Shown here in pieces: positions 25,037-34,566 of a stretch of DNA of 64,000 nt. Position 1 is the stretch's first letter. Each line of letters opens with the position of its first letter. The translations under genes were made by a program, and so were the position numbers. The notes under the pieces are model-generated. The model ran no database searches. It saw only the letters and a program-made list of their open reading frames with translations, and had not been told where the DNA came from. This stretch comes from Winogradskyella endarachnes (GTDB lineage Bacteria > Bacteroidota > Bacteroidia > Flavobacteriales > Flavobacteriaceae): NCBI RefSeq assembly GCF_009741275.1, contig NZ_WOWS01000004.1, positions 1 to 64,000 of the forward strand, read 5' to 3'.

Positions 25037-27131
25037 GCAGATAAACGTTGCATTAATAGGAAATCCAAACACCGGAAAAACCTCTGTTTTTAATGCCTTA
25101 ACTGGGTTAAACCAAAAGGTTGGAAACTATCCTGGAATAACAGTTGAAAAAAAAGAAGGTATCTGTAAATTACCAAGAGGCTTAAAAGCTCATATTATAG
25201 ATTTACCAGGAACATACAGTCTTAACGCATCTTCTCTTGATGAAAATGTGGTAATAGAACTGCTTCTTAATAAAAATGATAAGGATTATCCAGATGTTGC
25301 TGTAGTAGTAAGTGATGTAGAAAACTTAAAACGAAACTTACTTTTATTTACGCAGATAAAAGATTTAGAAATTCCTACAATTTTAGTCATTAACATGTCT
25401 GATAGGATGGAATACAAAGGTATTTCTATAGATATTCCATATTTAGAAGCACAATTAAAAACGAAAATTGCTCTTATAAGTACAAGAAAAAATAAGGGAA
25501 TTAATGATTTAAAAGAACTTATAACTAAATATAAAGAACTACCTGCTGAACCTTGTTTAGATGCTTCTGTTATAGATGAAACGTACTTTAACAACTTGAG
25601 AAAAGTATTTCCTAACCAATTATTATACAAATTATGGTTGGTAATTACTCAAGATGTAAACTTTGGAAAAACAGATAGGGCTACTTATGATAAAGTTGAA
25701 GATTTTAAAACTAAATCTAAAGCAGATTTAAAACGACTTCAGCAAAAAGAGACCATAAAGCGTTATCAATTTATTAACGAAACCTTAAAGAAAGGTCAAA
25801 CTATTGACCTTAAATCTGCCAAAGATTTACGCATAAAATTAGATCGCATCTTAACGCATAAAGTTTGGGGATATGTAATTTTTGCAGCCATTCTTTTACT
25901 TATTTTTCAAGCAATATACGACTGGTCTAGTATTCCAATGGATTTCATAGATGGTGCATTTGCTTCATTAAGTGAATGGACAAAAAACACATTACCAGAA
26001 GGTGCATTTACTAATTTATTGGCAGAAGGTATTATTTCTGGACTTGGTGGTGTAGTTATTTTCATTCCACAGATTGCCTTCTTATTTCTATTTATATCTA
26101 TACTAGAAGAAAGTGGTTATATGAGCCGTGTGGTATTCTTAATGGATAGAATAATGCGTCGTTTTGGACTGAGTGGCAAAAGTGTAGTGCCCTTAATTTC
26201 TGGCACAGCATGTGCAATACCAGCAATTATGGCAACCCGTAATATTGAAAGCTGGAAAGAACGCTTAATCACCATTTTAGTAACGCCATTCACTACTTGT
26301 GCTGCAAGGTTACCTGTATATTTAATAATTATTGCATTAATTATTCCTGAAGGTCGCTTTTTAGGTGTTATAAGCTACCAAGCATTAACTTTAATGTTAT
26401 TATACCTCCTAGGTTTTGGTACGGCTGTTGGCTCTGCTTGGATATTAAATAAAGTATTAAAAATGAAGAGTAAGACATTTTTCGTTGTAGAAATGCCTAA
26501 TTATAAGCTACCCTTATTAAAAAATGTTGCTCTAACGGTATTAGAAAAAACAAAAGCTTTTGTCTTTGGTGCAGGTAAAATTATACTGGCCCTCTCTATT
26601 GTTTTATGGTTTTTAGCATCTTATGGACCTGGAGACAATTTTAACAATGCAGAAACAATCGTCACTAAACAATACGCTTCAAAGAATTTAAACGAAGAAG
26701 AGTTAGAACAAAAAATAGCCTCACATAAACTAGAACATTCATTTATTGGTATAGCAGGCCACGCTTTAGAACCTGTTATTAGACCTTTAGGTTATGATTG
26801 GAAGATAGGCATTGCCATTGTAAGTTCTTTTGCTGCACGTGAAGTGTTTGTAGGGACATTAGCAACCATTTATAGTGTTGGTAGTGATGAAGAGGAAACT
26901 ATTAAAAATAGAATGGCAGGAGAAATAAACCCTATTTTAGGAGGACCTTTATTTAATTTTGCCTCTGGTATTTCTTTACTTTTATTTTATGCATTTGCTA
27001 TGCAATGTATGAGTACATTAGCTATTGTAAAACGAGAGACTAATTCTTGGAAATGGCCGATTTACCAGTTAGTAATCATGAGTGGTTTTGCTTATATTGC
27101 AGCATTGATTGCTTTTCAAGTATTAAAATAG
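25029..27131 (+). CDS. feoB: Ferrous iron transporter FeoB
   Basis: A 700-residue inner-membrane Fe(II) transporter. The N-terminal G-domain has GNPNTGKTS (11-19, G1), DLPG (58-61, G3) and NMSD (122-125, G4). It is followed by a helical GDI-like region and two Gate/nucleoside-recognition membrane modules (SGTACAIPAIMATRNIESWK; SSFAAREVFVGTLATIY). The length is standard. Second gene of a feoA-feoB-small protein operon. It imports Fe(II) under low oxygen and complements the haem genes in this region. Confidence 0.96.
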   Translation: MSKQINVALIGNPNTGKTSVFNALTGLNQKVGNYPGITVEKKEGICKLPRGLKAHIIDLPGTYSLNASSLDENVVIELLLNKNDKDYPDVAVVVSDVENLKRNLLLFTQIKDLEIPTILVINMSDRMEYKGISIDIPYLEAQLKTKIALISTRKNKGINDLKELITKYKELPAEPCLDASVIDETYFNNLRKVFPNQLLYKLWLVITQDVNFGKTDRATYDKVEDFKTKSKADLKRLQQKETIKRYQFINETLKKGQTIDLKSAKDLRIKLDRILTHKVWGYVIFAAILLLIFQAIYDWSSIPMDFIDGAFASLSEWTKNTLPEGAFTNLLAEGIISGLGGVVIFIPQIAFLFLFISILEESGYMSRVVFLMDRIMRRFGLSGKSVVPLISGTACAIPAIMATRNIESWKERLITILVTPFTTCAARLPVYLIIIALIIPEGRFLGVISYQALTLMLLYLLGFGTAVGSAWILNKVLKMKSKTFFVVEMPNYKLPLLKNVALTVLEKTKAFVFGAGKIILALSIVLWFLASYGPGDNFNNAETIVTKQYASKNLNEEELEQKIASHKLEHSFIGIAGHALEPVIRPLGYDWKIGIAIVSSFAAREVFVGTLATIYSVGSDEEETIKNRMAGEINPILGGPLFNFASGISLLLFYAFAMQCMSTLAIVKRETNSWKWPIYQLVIMSGFAYIAALIAFQVLK

Positions 27132-27133
27132 AT

Positions 27134-27274
27134 ATGAATACAATAATTCAAAACATATTAGTATTTACAGCATTAGCAATGGCTTTATTCTTTTTAATAC
27201 GCAAGTTTTTTTGGACACCAAAAGCTAAACCATCTAAATCTTGTGGTGGAGAGGATGGCTGTGGTTGCCATTAA
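27134..27274 (+). CDS. FeoB-associated Cys-rich membrane protein
   Basis: A 46-residue protein with one N-terminal transmembrane helix and a short cytosolic tail ending SCGGEDGCGCH, i.e. three cysteines and a terminal His. It starts 2 bases after the feoB stop. It matches the small FeoB-associated Cys-rich family that accompanies feoB in many Bacteroidota and Firmicutes. A role in iron delivery or FeoB complex assembly, analogous to FeoC, is proposed for the family but not shown here. Confidence 0.85.
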   Translation: MNTIIQNILVFTALAMALFFLIRKFFWTPKAKPSKSCGGEDGCGCH

Positions 27275-27309
27275 AATTATTCAAATAAAAAAAGTCTATT
27301 ACTTGAATT

Positions 27310-27537
27310 TTGTTAATAATACTCTTGCTTATCGCTTATTATTTCGATTTCAAATCTAACCAACATACATTTTTAAAAGACCTATCAAGCGGCATAATTG
27401 TATGCATTTTACTTGGTATTTCAGCACTTGCATTTGTAAGTCTATTTAATCTTACAATTATACATGGCATCTTCTATTTAGGCATAGAACTTATTATTAT
27501 TTTTGTAATAAAAGCATTAATTAACAATCAAAGATAG
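27310..27537 (+). CDS. Small membrane protein
   Basis: A 75-residue frame starting with TTG at 27310, with two to three hydrophobic segments separated by a short polar stretch (DFKSNQHTFLKD). No family recognised. It follows the feo operon by 36 bases on the same strand and may be a late member of it. Start codon and coding status are less certain than for its neighbours. Confidence 0.45.
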   Translation: MLIILLLIAYYFDFKSNQHTFLKDLSSGIIVCILLGISALAFVSLFNLTIIHGIFYLGIELIIIFVIKALINNQR

Positions 27538-27564
27538 ATAACTAAGCTTTTCGTGAAATTTATC

Positions 27565-28377
27565 TTATTTTTCTATAAAACCGTCAGGAACATCAAACGT
27601 ATTAGGTGATGTCTTTACAAACTTTGCGCTCCTAATAGTTGCATCTCCAATAACTTTACCTAAACCATTTGTACTAGACCACTCATAAAATTCCCAATTA
27701 TGAGCAACTGGTATTCCATCAATCATTTTGTAATTAGAATAACCAATAGCATGCGGATCAGCTTCTGCTGCTTCTGTAGATTTATTAACGGTAACAATAT
27801 AGGCTACGTAATCAATTAAATGAGTATGTGGATCACTGTAAACAATATACCAATCGTCTGGAGCATCACCTGTATTGGCTTCAAATGTTAAACGTTGAGA
27901 ATTGTAAGTTTTATCGTTAAGTTGTACAGATTCAACATTAGACCAAATAGTGCCAGGATCATTTAATTTGTTAGAAAACAATAAAAAGTACATCCAAGTG
28001 TAAGCATCAAAACGCGCTGCTTTATCATTTTTTAGATCTGTTGAATGATATACTTTTGACCCATCATAATAGATAGAAGAGCCATCCTTTAATTCAATCC
28101 TTCCTTATGTAGAATTAGTAAGGTATGTCATTTTAGCATCTAAACGTTCTTTACCTCCAAATTTAATTACCATATCTACTTCAATTGCCTTACGAGATAA
28201 AAATTCGTCTTTATTATAAGCCTTTTCAATACGCTCAATTGGTGATAGTTCTTTTTCCTCTTTAACCTCAACAACAGGTTTTGGTGTTTCTGCTGTTACT
28301 TTATTTTCATTTTTACAACTTGTGGTTAGCACTAAAAACAGTAAACAAATAAAAGTGGGTTTATAGATAGGTGACAT
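27565..28377 (-). pseudogene. Lipoprotein gene interrupted by an in-frame TAA
   Basis: The frame begins at 28377 with a lipoprotein signal (LTTSC). It reads to a TAA at 28105-28107 and then continues in the same frame to 27565. The sequence across the stop is clearly coding (KMTYLTNST, stop, GRIELKDGSSIYYDGSKVYHS). Removing one stop would restore a ~270-residue secreted lipoprotein resembling the uncharacterised DUF6503-type proteins of Flavobacteriaceae. It is a recent nonsense mutation or a sequencing error. No second lesion is visible. Confidence 0.65.
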
Positions 28378-28500
28378 AAATACAATTTAATTAAAAGTTG
28401 GTTTTCATCAAAACTAGAGCGTAATTTATTTAATAAGGCACTCTATTCTCTATTTTAGGATAATTTTAGCTTTTAAAGCAACAAATGTTCGGTTTAAAGA

Positions 28501-29157
28501 TTACACTTTCTTTACATAAAGATTTTTGGCTACGTTTTGCGAAACCACAATTTCTCGATCTTCTAACTCTATTTTTATAGAATTATCATAAGGTTCCTTA
28601 TGTTTTATTGTAATCACAGAACCCAAAGCAATTTTATTACTATCCAAATACTTTAAAAAACTAGAAGAACTATCATCTACACCAACACATTTATAGACAG
28701 CACCTAATTCTGATTTTGCTAATATTATCTTATCAATATACTGAAAATTTCCTTCTTTGTCTGGTATGGGATCTCCATGAGGATCGTGCTTAGGGAATTC
28801 TAAAAAAGCATCCAATTGATTAATCAATTTTTCAGATTTTATATGCTCTAAATGCTCTGCTACCTCATGTACTTCATCCCAAGAAAAATTTAACTTCTCA
28901 ACTAAAAATACTTCCCAAAGTCTATGTTTTCTAATAATATTTATGGCAACAAACTTTCCTTCTTCGGTTAATGTAACACCTTGATACTTTTTATAATCTG
29001 CGTAATTTTTATCAGATAACTTTTTAATCATATCAGTAACGGAAGATGCTTTGGTCTCCATTGCTTCAGCAATAGCATTTGTATTTACGGTATTTGCTCC
29101 ATTGTTACCAAGATGATAAATAGCTTTTATATAATTTTCTTCCGTTAGTGTTATCAT
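28501..29157 (-). CDS. DtxR/MntR-family metal-dependent repressor
   Basis: A 218-residue regulator with a N-terminal winged helix (TEENYIKAIYHLG ... NAIAEAMETKASSVTDMIKKL), a metal-dependent dimerisation domain (RKHRLWEVFLVEKLNFSWDEVHEVAEHLEH) and a C-terminal FeoA/SH3-like domain. The ATG at 29157 is chosen because family members begin just before the TEENYIK helix; an upstream ATG at 29175 adds six residues. It is divergent from a TonB receptor and a Mn/Zn-type ABC transporter, with a palindrome between them. It most likely represses metal uptake when Mn(II) or Fe(II) is sufficient. Confidence 0.9.
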   Translation of the reverse strand: MITLTEENYIKAIYHLGNNGANTVNTNAIAEAMETKASSVTDMIKKLSDKNYADYKKYQGVTLTEEGKFVAINIIRKHRLWEVFLVEKLNFSWDEVHEVAEHLEHIKSEKLINQLDAFLEFPKHDPHGDPIPDKEGNFQYIDKIILAKSELGAVYKCVGVDDSSSSFLKYLDSNKIALGSVITIKHKEPYDNSIKIELEDREIVVSQNVAKNLYVKKV

Positions 29158-29207
29158 AGTATAATTGTCTAGCACAAATATAAAAAAGATATATTTCTTA
29201 AAATATT

Positions 29208-29239
29208 TTTAGACAAATCTAAATTTTATTTTAATTTTG
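29208..29239 (+). promoter_or_regulatory. Candidate metal-repressor operator over the TonB-receptor promoter
   Basis: TTTAGA-CAAA-TCTAAA is a perfect inverted repeat at 29208-29223. The -7 element TAATTTTG is at 29232-29239. The position 19 bases before it, where the -33 element belongs, falls inside the palindrome. Repressor binding would block the promoter of the TonB receptor. Binding by the divergent DtxR-type protein is inferred. Confidence 0.6.
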
Positions 29240-29256
29240 TTTAAAATTAATTCAAG

Positions 29257-31509
29257 ATGAATCTAATTAAAGGATTACTACTATTTCTCTGTGCCTCTTC
29301 TTTTGCCCAATCTACTTTTTCTATAGAAGGAAAAGTCTTAACAAATGGACAGCCTTTACCTTATACTAATATTTATATTGAAAACACAACAAAAGGAACA
29401 ACTTCAGACACAAACGGTATTTTTATTTTAGAGAATTTAAAACCTGGAAACTATAGTATTGCAGCTTCTTTTACGGGTTATAAAATTCAAAAGAAACGCG
29501 TAACAATTAAAGACAAAAACATTAAAATAACGTTTAATTTAAACGAAAGTGAAGATTTAGACGAAGTTATAATTACTGGTACCTTAAAAGCGGTATCTAG
29601 ATTAGAAAGTCCAGTGCCTGTAGAAGTTTATTCTACAACATTTTTAAAGAAAAACCCAACGCCTAACATTTTTGAAGCACTACAAAACGTAAATGGTGTT
29701 CGTCCTCAGCTTAACTGTAATGTCTGTAATACTGGAGATATTCATATTAACGGGCTAGAAGGTCCTTATACTCTAGTTTTAATTGATGGTATGCCAATTG
29801 TCAGTGGATTATCTACTGTCTATGGCTTATCTGGAATACCGAATTCTCTTATTGAACAAATTGAAGTTGTAAAAGGTCCTGCATCTTCCCTATACGGCAG
29901 TGAAGCGGTTGGAGGATTAATAAACGTTATTACAAAACTGCCAGAAAATGCACCTCGCTTTTTTGCAGATGGTTTTATTACAGGCTGGGGCGAAGTAAAT
30001 TTAGATGTCGGTTTTAAAGCAAACGTAGGTAAAAAAGCAAACGTTTTGTTTGGCACCAACTATTTTAAATACGACAATGTTATTGATAATAACAATGACA
30101 ACTTTACGGATTTAACTTTACAAGATCGTATATCTGTATTTCAAAAATGGGATTTTAAAAGAGCTAGCAATAAAAAATTATCCGTAGCTGGTCGGTATTT
30201 TTACGAAGATCGTTGGGGCGGAGAATTACAATGGACTAAAGCTAATAGAGGCGGAAATGAAGTTTATGGTGAAAGTATTTACACCTCTCGTTTTGAAATT
30301 TTAGGAAACTACGAGCTACCAATTAAAGAGAACGTAAACTTTCAATTCTCATATTCTGATCACGATCAAAACTCAGTCTATGGAAACACACCATACCTAG
30401 CACAACAACGAATTGGTTTTGGACAGCTTATTTGGGACAAAAAAATCAATAAACACGATGTACTATTTGGATCAGCCATTAGATATAACTATTATAATGA
30501 TAATACCACGGCAACTGTTACTGCAGATGAAGTTACAATGCCTTCTTTATTTGTTCAAGATGAAATTAAATTTAACAAAAAACAAAGCCTTTTACTAGGT
30601 ATACGATACGATTATGACAACAGACATGGTAATATTTTTACACCGAGAATTGCCTATAAATACAAACCAACAAACACTGATATTATAAGAATAAATGCTG
30701 GTACCGGATTTAGAGTTGTAAACCTATTTACAGAAGACCATGCCGCACTCACAGGCGCAAGAGATGTCATTATAGAAGAAACTTTAAAACCAGAAGAATC
30801 CTATAACATTACTCTTAATTATTTAAAAAAACTATACTTAAAAAATGGCATGTATTTCACCTTAGAAACATCGGCTTGGTACACGCATTTTACAAATGCA
30901 ATTATTCCAGATTATGACACAAACCCAAACCAGATTATTTATGACAATTTAGATGGCTACTCAACATCAAAAGGACTTAGTTTTAACGTAGATGCCGTAT
31001 TTGATAGTGGAATAAAAGCATCAATTGGTGCCACATACCAAGATGTTTCGCAAACAGAAGACAATCAACGTGTAGAACAAATTTTAACTGAAAAATTCTC
31101 TGGCGTATGGTCTTTTAGTTACAAAAACTATCCAACAAATCTTACTCTAGATTATACAGGAAATATTTATGGCCCAATGCGATTACCGCTTCTAGGTGAA
31201 TTAGACCCAAGACAAGAATATTCACCAACATGGAGTCTTCAAAACATACAGCTAACACACGACGGTTTAGATAATTTTGAATTTTATGGAGGTGTAAAAA
31301 ACCTTTTAAACTGGACACCCAATAAAGGAAATCCATTTATAATAGCACGATCAGATGATCCGTTTGATGAAAATGTTCAGTTTGATACAAATGGAGATGT
31401 TATTGCTACAGCAAACAATCCATACGCCTTAACCTTTGATCCATCTTATGTTTATGGTCCAAATCAAGGTATTCGATTATTTTTTGGCGTACGATATAAG
31501 TTAAAATAA
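29257..31509 (+). CDS. TonB-dependent outer-membrane receptor (metal uptake)
   Basis: A 750-residue receptor with a signal peptide (about 1-18), a carboxypeptidase-regulatory-like beta-sandwich (about 21-105), a plug domain (NGVRPQLNCNVCNTGDIHI ... GPASSLYGSEAVGGLINVITK) and a 22-strand barrel ending in FFGVRYKLK. The plug contains a CNVC pair, unusual and possibly metal-binding. Gene order (divergent metal repressor, then metal-binding lipoprotein and ABC transporter) points to uptake of a Mn, Zn or Fe chelate. The substrate is not shown by sequence. Confidence 0.88.
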   Translation: MNLIKGLLLFLCASSFAQSTFSIEGKVLTNGQPLPYTNIYIENTTKGTTSDTNGIFILENLKPGNYSIAASFTGYKIQKKRVTIKDKNIKITFNLNESEDLDEVIITGTLKAVSRLESPVPVEVYSTTFLKKNPTPNIFEALQNVNGVRPQLNCNVCNTGDIHINGLEGPYTLVLIDGMPIVSGLSTVYGLSGIPNSLIEQIEVVKGPASSLYGSEAVGGLINVITKLPENAPRFFADGFITGWGEVNLDVGFKANVGKKANVLFGTNYFKYDNVIDNNNDNFTDLTLQDRISVFQKWDFKRASNKKLSVAGRYFYEDRWGGELQWTKANRGGNEVYGESIYTSRFEILGNYELPIKENVNFQFSYSDHDQNSVYGNTPYLAQQRIGFGQLIWDKKINKHDVLFGSAIRYNYYNDNTTATVTADEVTMPSLFVQDEIKFNKKQSLLLGIRYDYDNRHGNIFTPRIAYKYKPTNTDIIRINAGTGFRVVNLFTEDHAALTGARDVIIEETLKPEESYNITLNYLKKLYLKNGMYFTLETSAWYTHFTNAIIPDYDTNPNQIIYDNLDGYSTSKGLSFNVDAVFDSGIKASIGATYQDVSQTEDNQRVEQILTEKFSGVWSFSYKNYPTNLTLDYTGNIYGPMRLPLLGELDPRQEYSPTWSLQNIQLTHDGLDNFEFYGGVKNLLNWTPNKGNPFIIARSDDPFDENVQFDTNGDVIATANNPYALTFDPSYVYGPNQGIRLFFGVRYKLK

Positions 31510-31549
31510 TCACTCATTTTTAGTACTTTCGTAATAAATATTTAGAGAC

Positions 31550-32473
31550 ATGAAAAAAGTTATATTACTCTTTATAATAACACTAGTTATTACAAGCTGT
31601 AAGAATGATGTTAAAAACGAAGAAAACATCAACAAAAAGCTCAATGTAGTTACTACAACTACAATGATTACAGATTTAGTTAAAAACATTGGTGGCAATT
31701 TAATAAATGTAAAAGGTTTAATGGGCGCTGGTGTAGATCCACATTTATATAAAGCAAGTGAAGGCGATGTCACTAAACTAGTAAATGCAGATGTTATCTT
31801 TTATAACGGTTTACATTTAGAAGGTAAACTTGTAGAAGTATTTGAAAAAATGGAAGCATCTAACAAAACACCTATCGCTTTAGCCAAAGAGATTAATAAA
31901 AGACATTTAATTGGTTCAGAATACTTTGCGTCAAACTATGATCCACATGTTTGGTTTAATATAGATTTCTTTGAAAAATTTGCAGAAAAAGTAACACTTG
32001 TTTTATCTGAAAAAGACCCAACAAATGCAGAAACATATAGAACTAATGAAAAACGTTACTTAACAGAATTAGAAAAATTAAGAGAAGATGTAGAAAGTGC
32101 TATTGAAGCCTTAGAGCCCGAAAAACGAATATTAGTTACCGCACACGACGCATTTAATTACTTTGGAAAATCCTATGGCTTTGAAGTTGTTGGTCTACAA
32201 GGTTTATCTACAGCCACAGAAGCTGGTGTAAAAGACGTACAAAAATTAGCCGCATTTATCATTGAAAAAAATATAAAAGCGATATTTATTGAAAGTTCTG
32301 TACCAAAACGTACTATTGAAGCTTTGCAAAAAGCTGTAAACTCTAAAGGGCATAAAGTTGAAATTGGTGGTACCTTATACTCAGATGCTCTTGGTAGTGA
32401 AGGTTCTAATGAAGGCACTTACGTAGGCATGTATCGTTACAATATTAAAACAATAGTAAGTGCATTACAGTAA
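31550..32473 (+). CDS. Mn/Zn-type ABC transporter substrate-binding lipoprotein
   Basis: A 307-residue TroA/ZnuA-like protein. The lipobox ITSC puts the lipid on Cys17. The metal ligands are readable: His65 (DPHLY), His133 (DPHVWF), His199 (AHDAF) and Asp279 (LYSDAL). Three His plus one Asp with no His-rich loop favours Mn or Fe/Zn rather than a dedicated high-affinity Zn protein. It begins the transporter operon 41 bases after the TonB receptor. Confidence 0.92.
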   Translation: MKKVILLFIITLVITSCKNDVKNEENINKKLNVVTTTTMITDLVKNIGGNLINVKGLMGAGVDPHLYKASEGDVTKLVNADVIFYNGLHLEGKLVEVFEKMEASNKTPIALAKEINKRHLIGSEYFASNYDPHVWFNIDFFEKFAEKVTLVLSEKDPTNAETYRTNEKRYLTELEKLREDVESAIEALEPEKRILVTAHDAFNYFGKSYGFEVVGLQGLSTATEAGVKDVQKLAAFIIEKNIKAIFIESSVPKRTIEALQKAVNSKGHKVEIGGTLYSDALGSEGSNEGTYVGMYRYNIKTIVSALQ

Positions 32474-32513
32474 TTTTAACCACTATCTTTAACAGGTTTC
32501 CAACAACAAATAA

Positions 32514-33248
32514 ATGAGCAAAATAGCTGTAAAGGTTGATGATTTAACGGTAGCTTACAACTACAAACCAGTACTCTGGGATATTGATTTAGAAATTCCC
32601 GAAGGTGTTCTAATGGCTATTGTTGGACCAAATGGTGCCGGAAAATCAACGTTAATAAAATCTATATTAGGGATTTTAAAACCTATTGCTGGCAGTGTAT
32701 CAATATACGGAAAACCCTATACCAAACAGAGACAACTTGTTGCATACGTTCCTCAAAAAGGAAGTGTAGATTGGGATTTTCCAACTACAGCATTAGATGT
32801 TGTATTGATGGGAACTTATGGAAGTTTAGGCTGGATTAAACGTCCTGGACAAAAAGAAAAAAAAGCCGCACTTGAAGCTTTAGAAAAAGTAGGTATGCTA
32901 GCTTTTAAAGGACGACAAATAAGTCAGCTTTCTGGCGGTCAACAACAACGAATTTTTTTGGCTAGAGCATTGGTTCAAAATGCTTCAATATATTTTATGG
33001 ACGAACCTTTTCAAGGCGTTGATGCAACAACAGAAATAGCGATTATCAATATTTTAAAAGAATTAAGAAAAGCAGGCAAAACAGTTATTGTAGTTCATCA
33101 CGATCTTCAAACTGTACCAGAATATTTTGATTGGGTCACCTTTTTAAACGTAAAAAAAATTGCCACAGGACCAGTAAAAGACATTTTTAATGATGATAAC
33201 TTAACGAAGACTTACGGCATTAATTATAAAGTGAGTATTCAAGAGTGA
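32514..33248 (+). CDS. Metal ABC transporter ATP-binding protein
   Basis: A 244-residue ATPase with Walker [10 protein letters not shown] (38-46), the Q-loop region [13 protein letters not shown], signature LSGGQQQR and Walker B IYFMDEP, plus a H-loop (VVHHD). The DWDFPTT segment after the Q-loop is usual in Mn/Zn-type transporters. It energises the two downstream permeases. Confidence 0.94.
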   Translation: MSKIAVKVDDLTVAYNYKPVLWDIDLEIPEGVLMAIVGPNGAGKSTLIKSILGILKPIAGSVSIYGKPYTKQRQLVAYVPQKGSVDWDFPTTALDVVLMGTYGSLGWIKRPGQKEKKAALEALEKVGMLAFKGRQISQLSGGQQQRIFLARALVQNASIYFMDEPFQGVDATTEIAIINILKELRKAGKTVIVVHHDLQTVPEYFDWVTFLNVKKIATGPVKDIFNDDNLTKTYGINYKVSIQE

Positions 33249-33438
33249 AAAATAGTTAGCAGTTTTCAGTAAATAGTTGGTGGTACTCACGTATACGGAT
33301 AAAAAAGGACTTCAATAAAAAATAAAAATTTGAGTCCCAAATTTTGACATATTTGAACAACAAATTGACACAACTTAATAAAGTCTCAATATTAAAATAA
33401 ACAATTCTAAACGGGAGATTACTGCTTTCGCAGAAATT

Positions 33439-34566
33439 ATGGATATAACGGAATACATAAAATTAGTCTTCACAGATTACACACTAAGAACCATAACACT
33501 AGGTACGGCAATTTTAGGTGCTGTAACGGGAATGTTAGGTAGTTTTGCTGTACTTAGAAAACAAAGTTTATTAGGTGATGCTATTTCTCATGCCGCTTTG
33601 CCTGGTATAGCCATTGCCTTTTTAATTACAGGCGCAAAAGACACTAATACGTTACTTATTGGCGCATTAATAAGTGGTTTAATTGGTACATTTTGGATTA
33701 GAGGTATAGTTACAAAAACCCATTTAAAATCTGACACTGCTTTAGGACTAATTTTATCCCTATTTTTTGGCTTCGGTATGTTATTACTCACATTTATACA
33801 AAAACAACCTAATGCTAACCAAGCAGGTTTAGACAAGTATCTTTTTGGGCAAGCCGCAACATTAGTAGAAAGTGATGTTTGGCTTATGGCAATAGTTACA
33901 GGGATTTGTTTAATTGTAATGCTTACTTTCTGGAAAGAATTCAAAATACTATTATTTGATGCTGATTATACTAAAACTCTTGGTTTTAATACAAAATTTA
34001 TAGACATACTTATTACCTCATTTATTGTTTTGGCTATTGTATTAGGCTTACAAACCGTTGGCGTTGTTTTAATGAGTGCTATGCTATTAGCACCTGCTGC
34101 TGCTGCAAGACAATGGACAAATAGCTTATCTATAATGGTGTTTTTAGCTGCCATCTTTGGAGCTTTTTCTGGAGTTTTCGGTACTGCAATTAGTGCGAGT
34201 CAAAATAACCTATCAACAGGACCCGTTATTGTATTAGTCGCTGCTGTATTTGTAGCATTCTCATTTATATTTTCACCAAGTCGTGGATTATTATTTAAGC
34301 AAATTAGATTTATTAAAAATAGACGCGATTTAGAATTACATAAAACACTTGCGTTTATGCATCATATTGCAGAAACTCACGAAGACATTTCACATCCACA
34401 CACCATTAAATTACTTAATAATTTTCAGGGCTACACAAAAAGCACACTTCAAAAATTAGTAGAAAAAGATTATGTTAAATTAAATGGAAACATGTGGAGT
34501 TTAACTAAGACAGGTTTTGAAACTGCTGAGAATTTGTATACTAAACAAACTACAGAAGATGAGTAG
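33439..34566 (+). CDS. Metal ABC transporter permease with C-terminal winged-helix-like domain
   Basis: A 375-residue ABC-3 family permease: the first ~285 residues form eight to nine membrane helices (DAISHAALPGIAIAF; SAMLLAPAAAARQW). Unlike the short (~280) permeases of many bacteria, it has a ~80-residue cytosolic tail (HKTLAFMHHIAETHED ... LQKLVEKDYVKLNGNMWSLTKTGFETAENLY) that reads like a winged helix of the DtxR type. It ends 8 bases inside the second permease gene, giving tight coupling. A 190-base spacer upstream (33249-33438) has no recognised feature. Confidence 0.9.
   Translation: MDITEYIKLVFTDYTLRTITLGTAILGAVTGMLGSFAVLRKQSLLGDAISHAALPGIAIAFLITGAKDTNTLLIGALISGLIGTFWIRGIVTKTHLKSDTALGLILSLFFGFGMLLLTFIQKQPNANQAGLDKYLFGQAATLVESDVWLMAIVTGICLIVMLTFWKEFKILLFDADYTKTLGFNTKFIDILITSFIVLAIVLGLQTVGVVLMSAMLLAPAAAARQWTNSLSIMVFLAAIFGAFSGVFGTAISASQNNLSTGPVIVLVAAVFVAFSFIFSPSRGLLFKQIRFIKNRRDLELHKTLAFMHHIAETHEDISHPHTIKLLNNFQGYTKSTLQKLVEKDYVKLNGNMWSLTKTGFETAENLYTKQTTEDE

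Noticed and set aside
5205..28107. Stop-codon reassignment of TAA
   Set aside because: TAA terminates many intact genes in the window, including rRNA-independent housekeeping ones. The two interrupted genes are better explained by mutation or sequence error.
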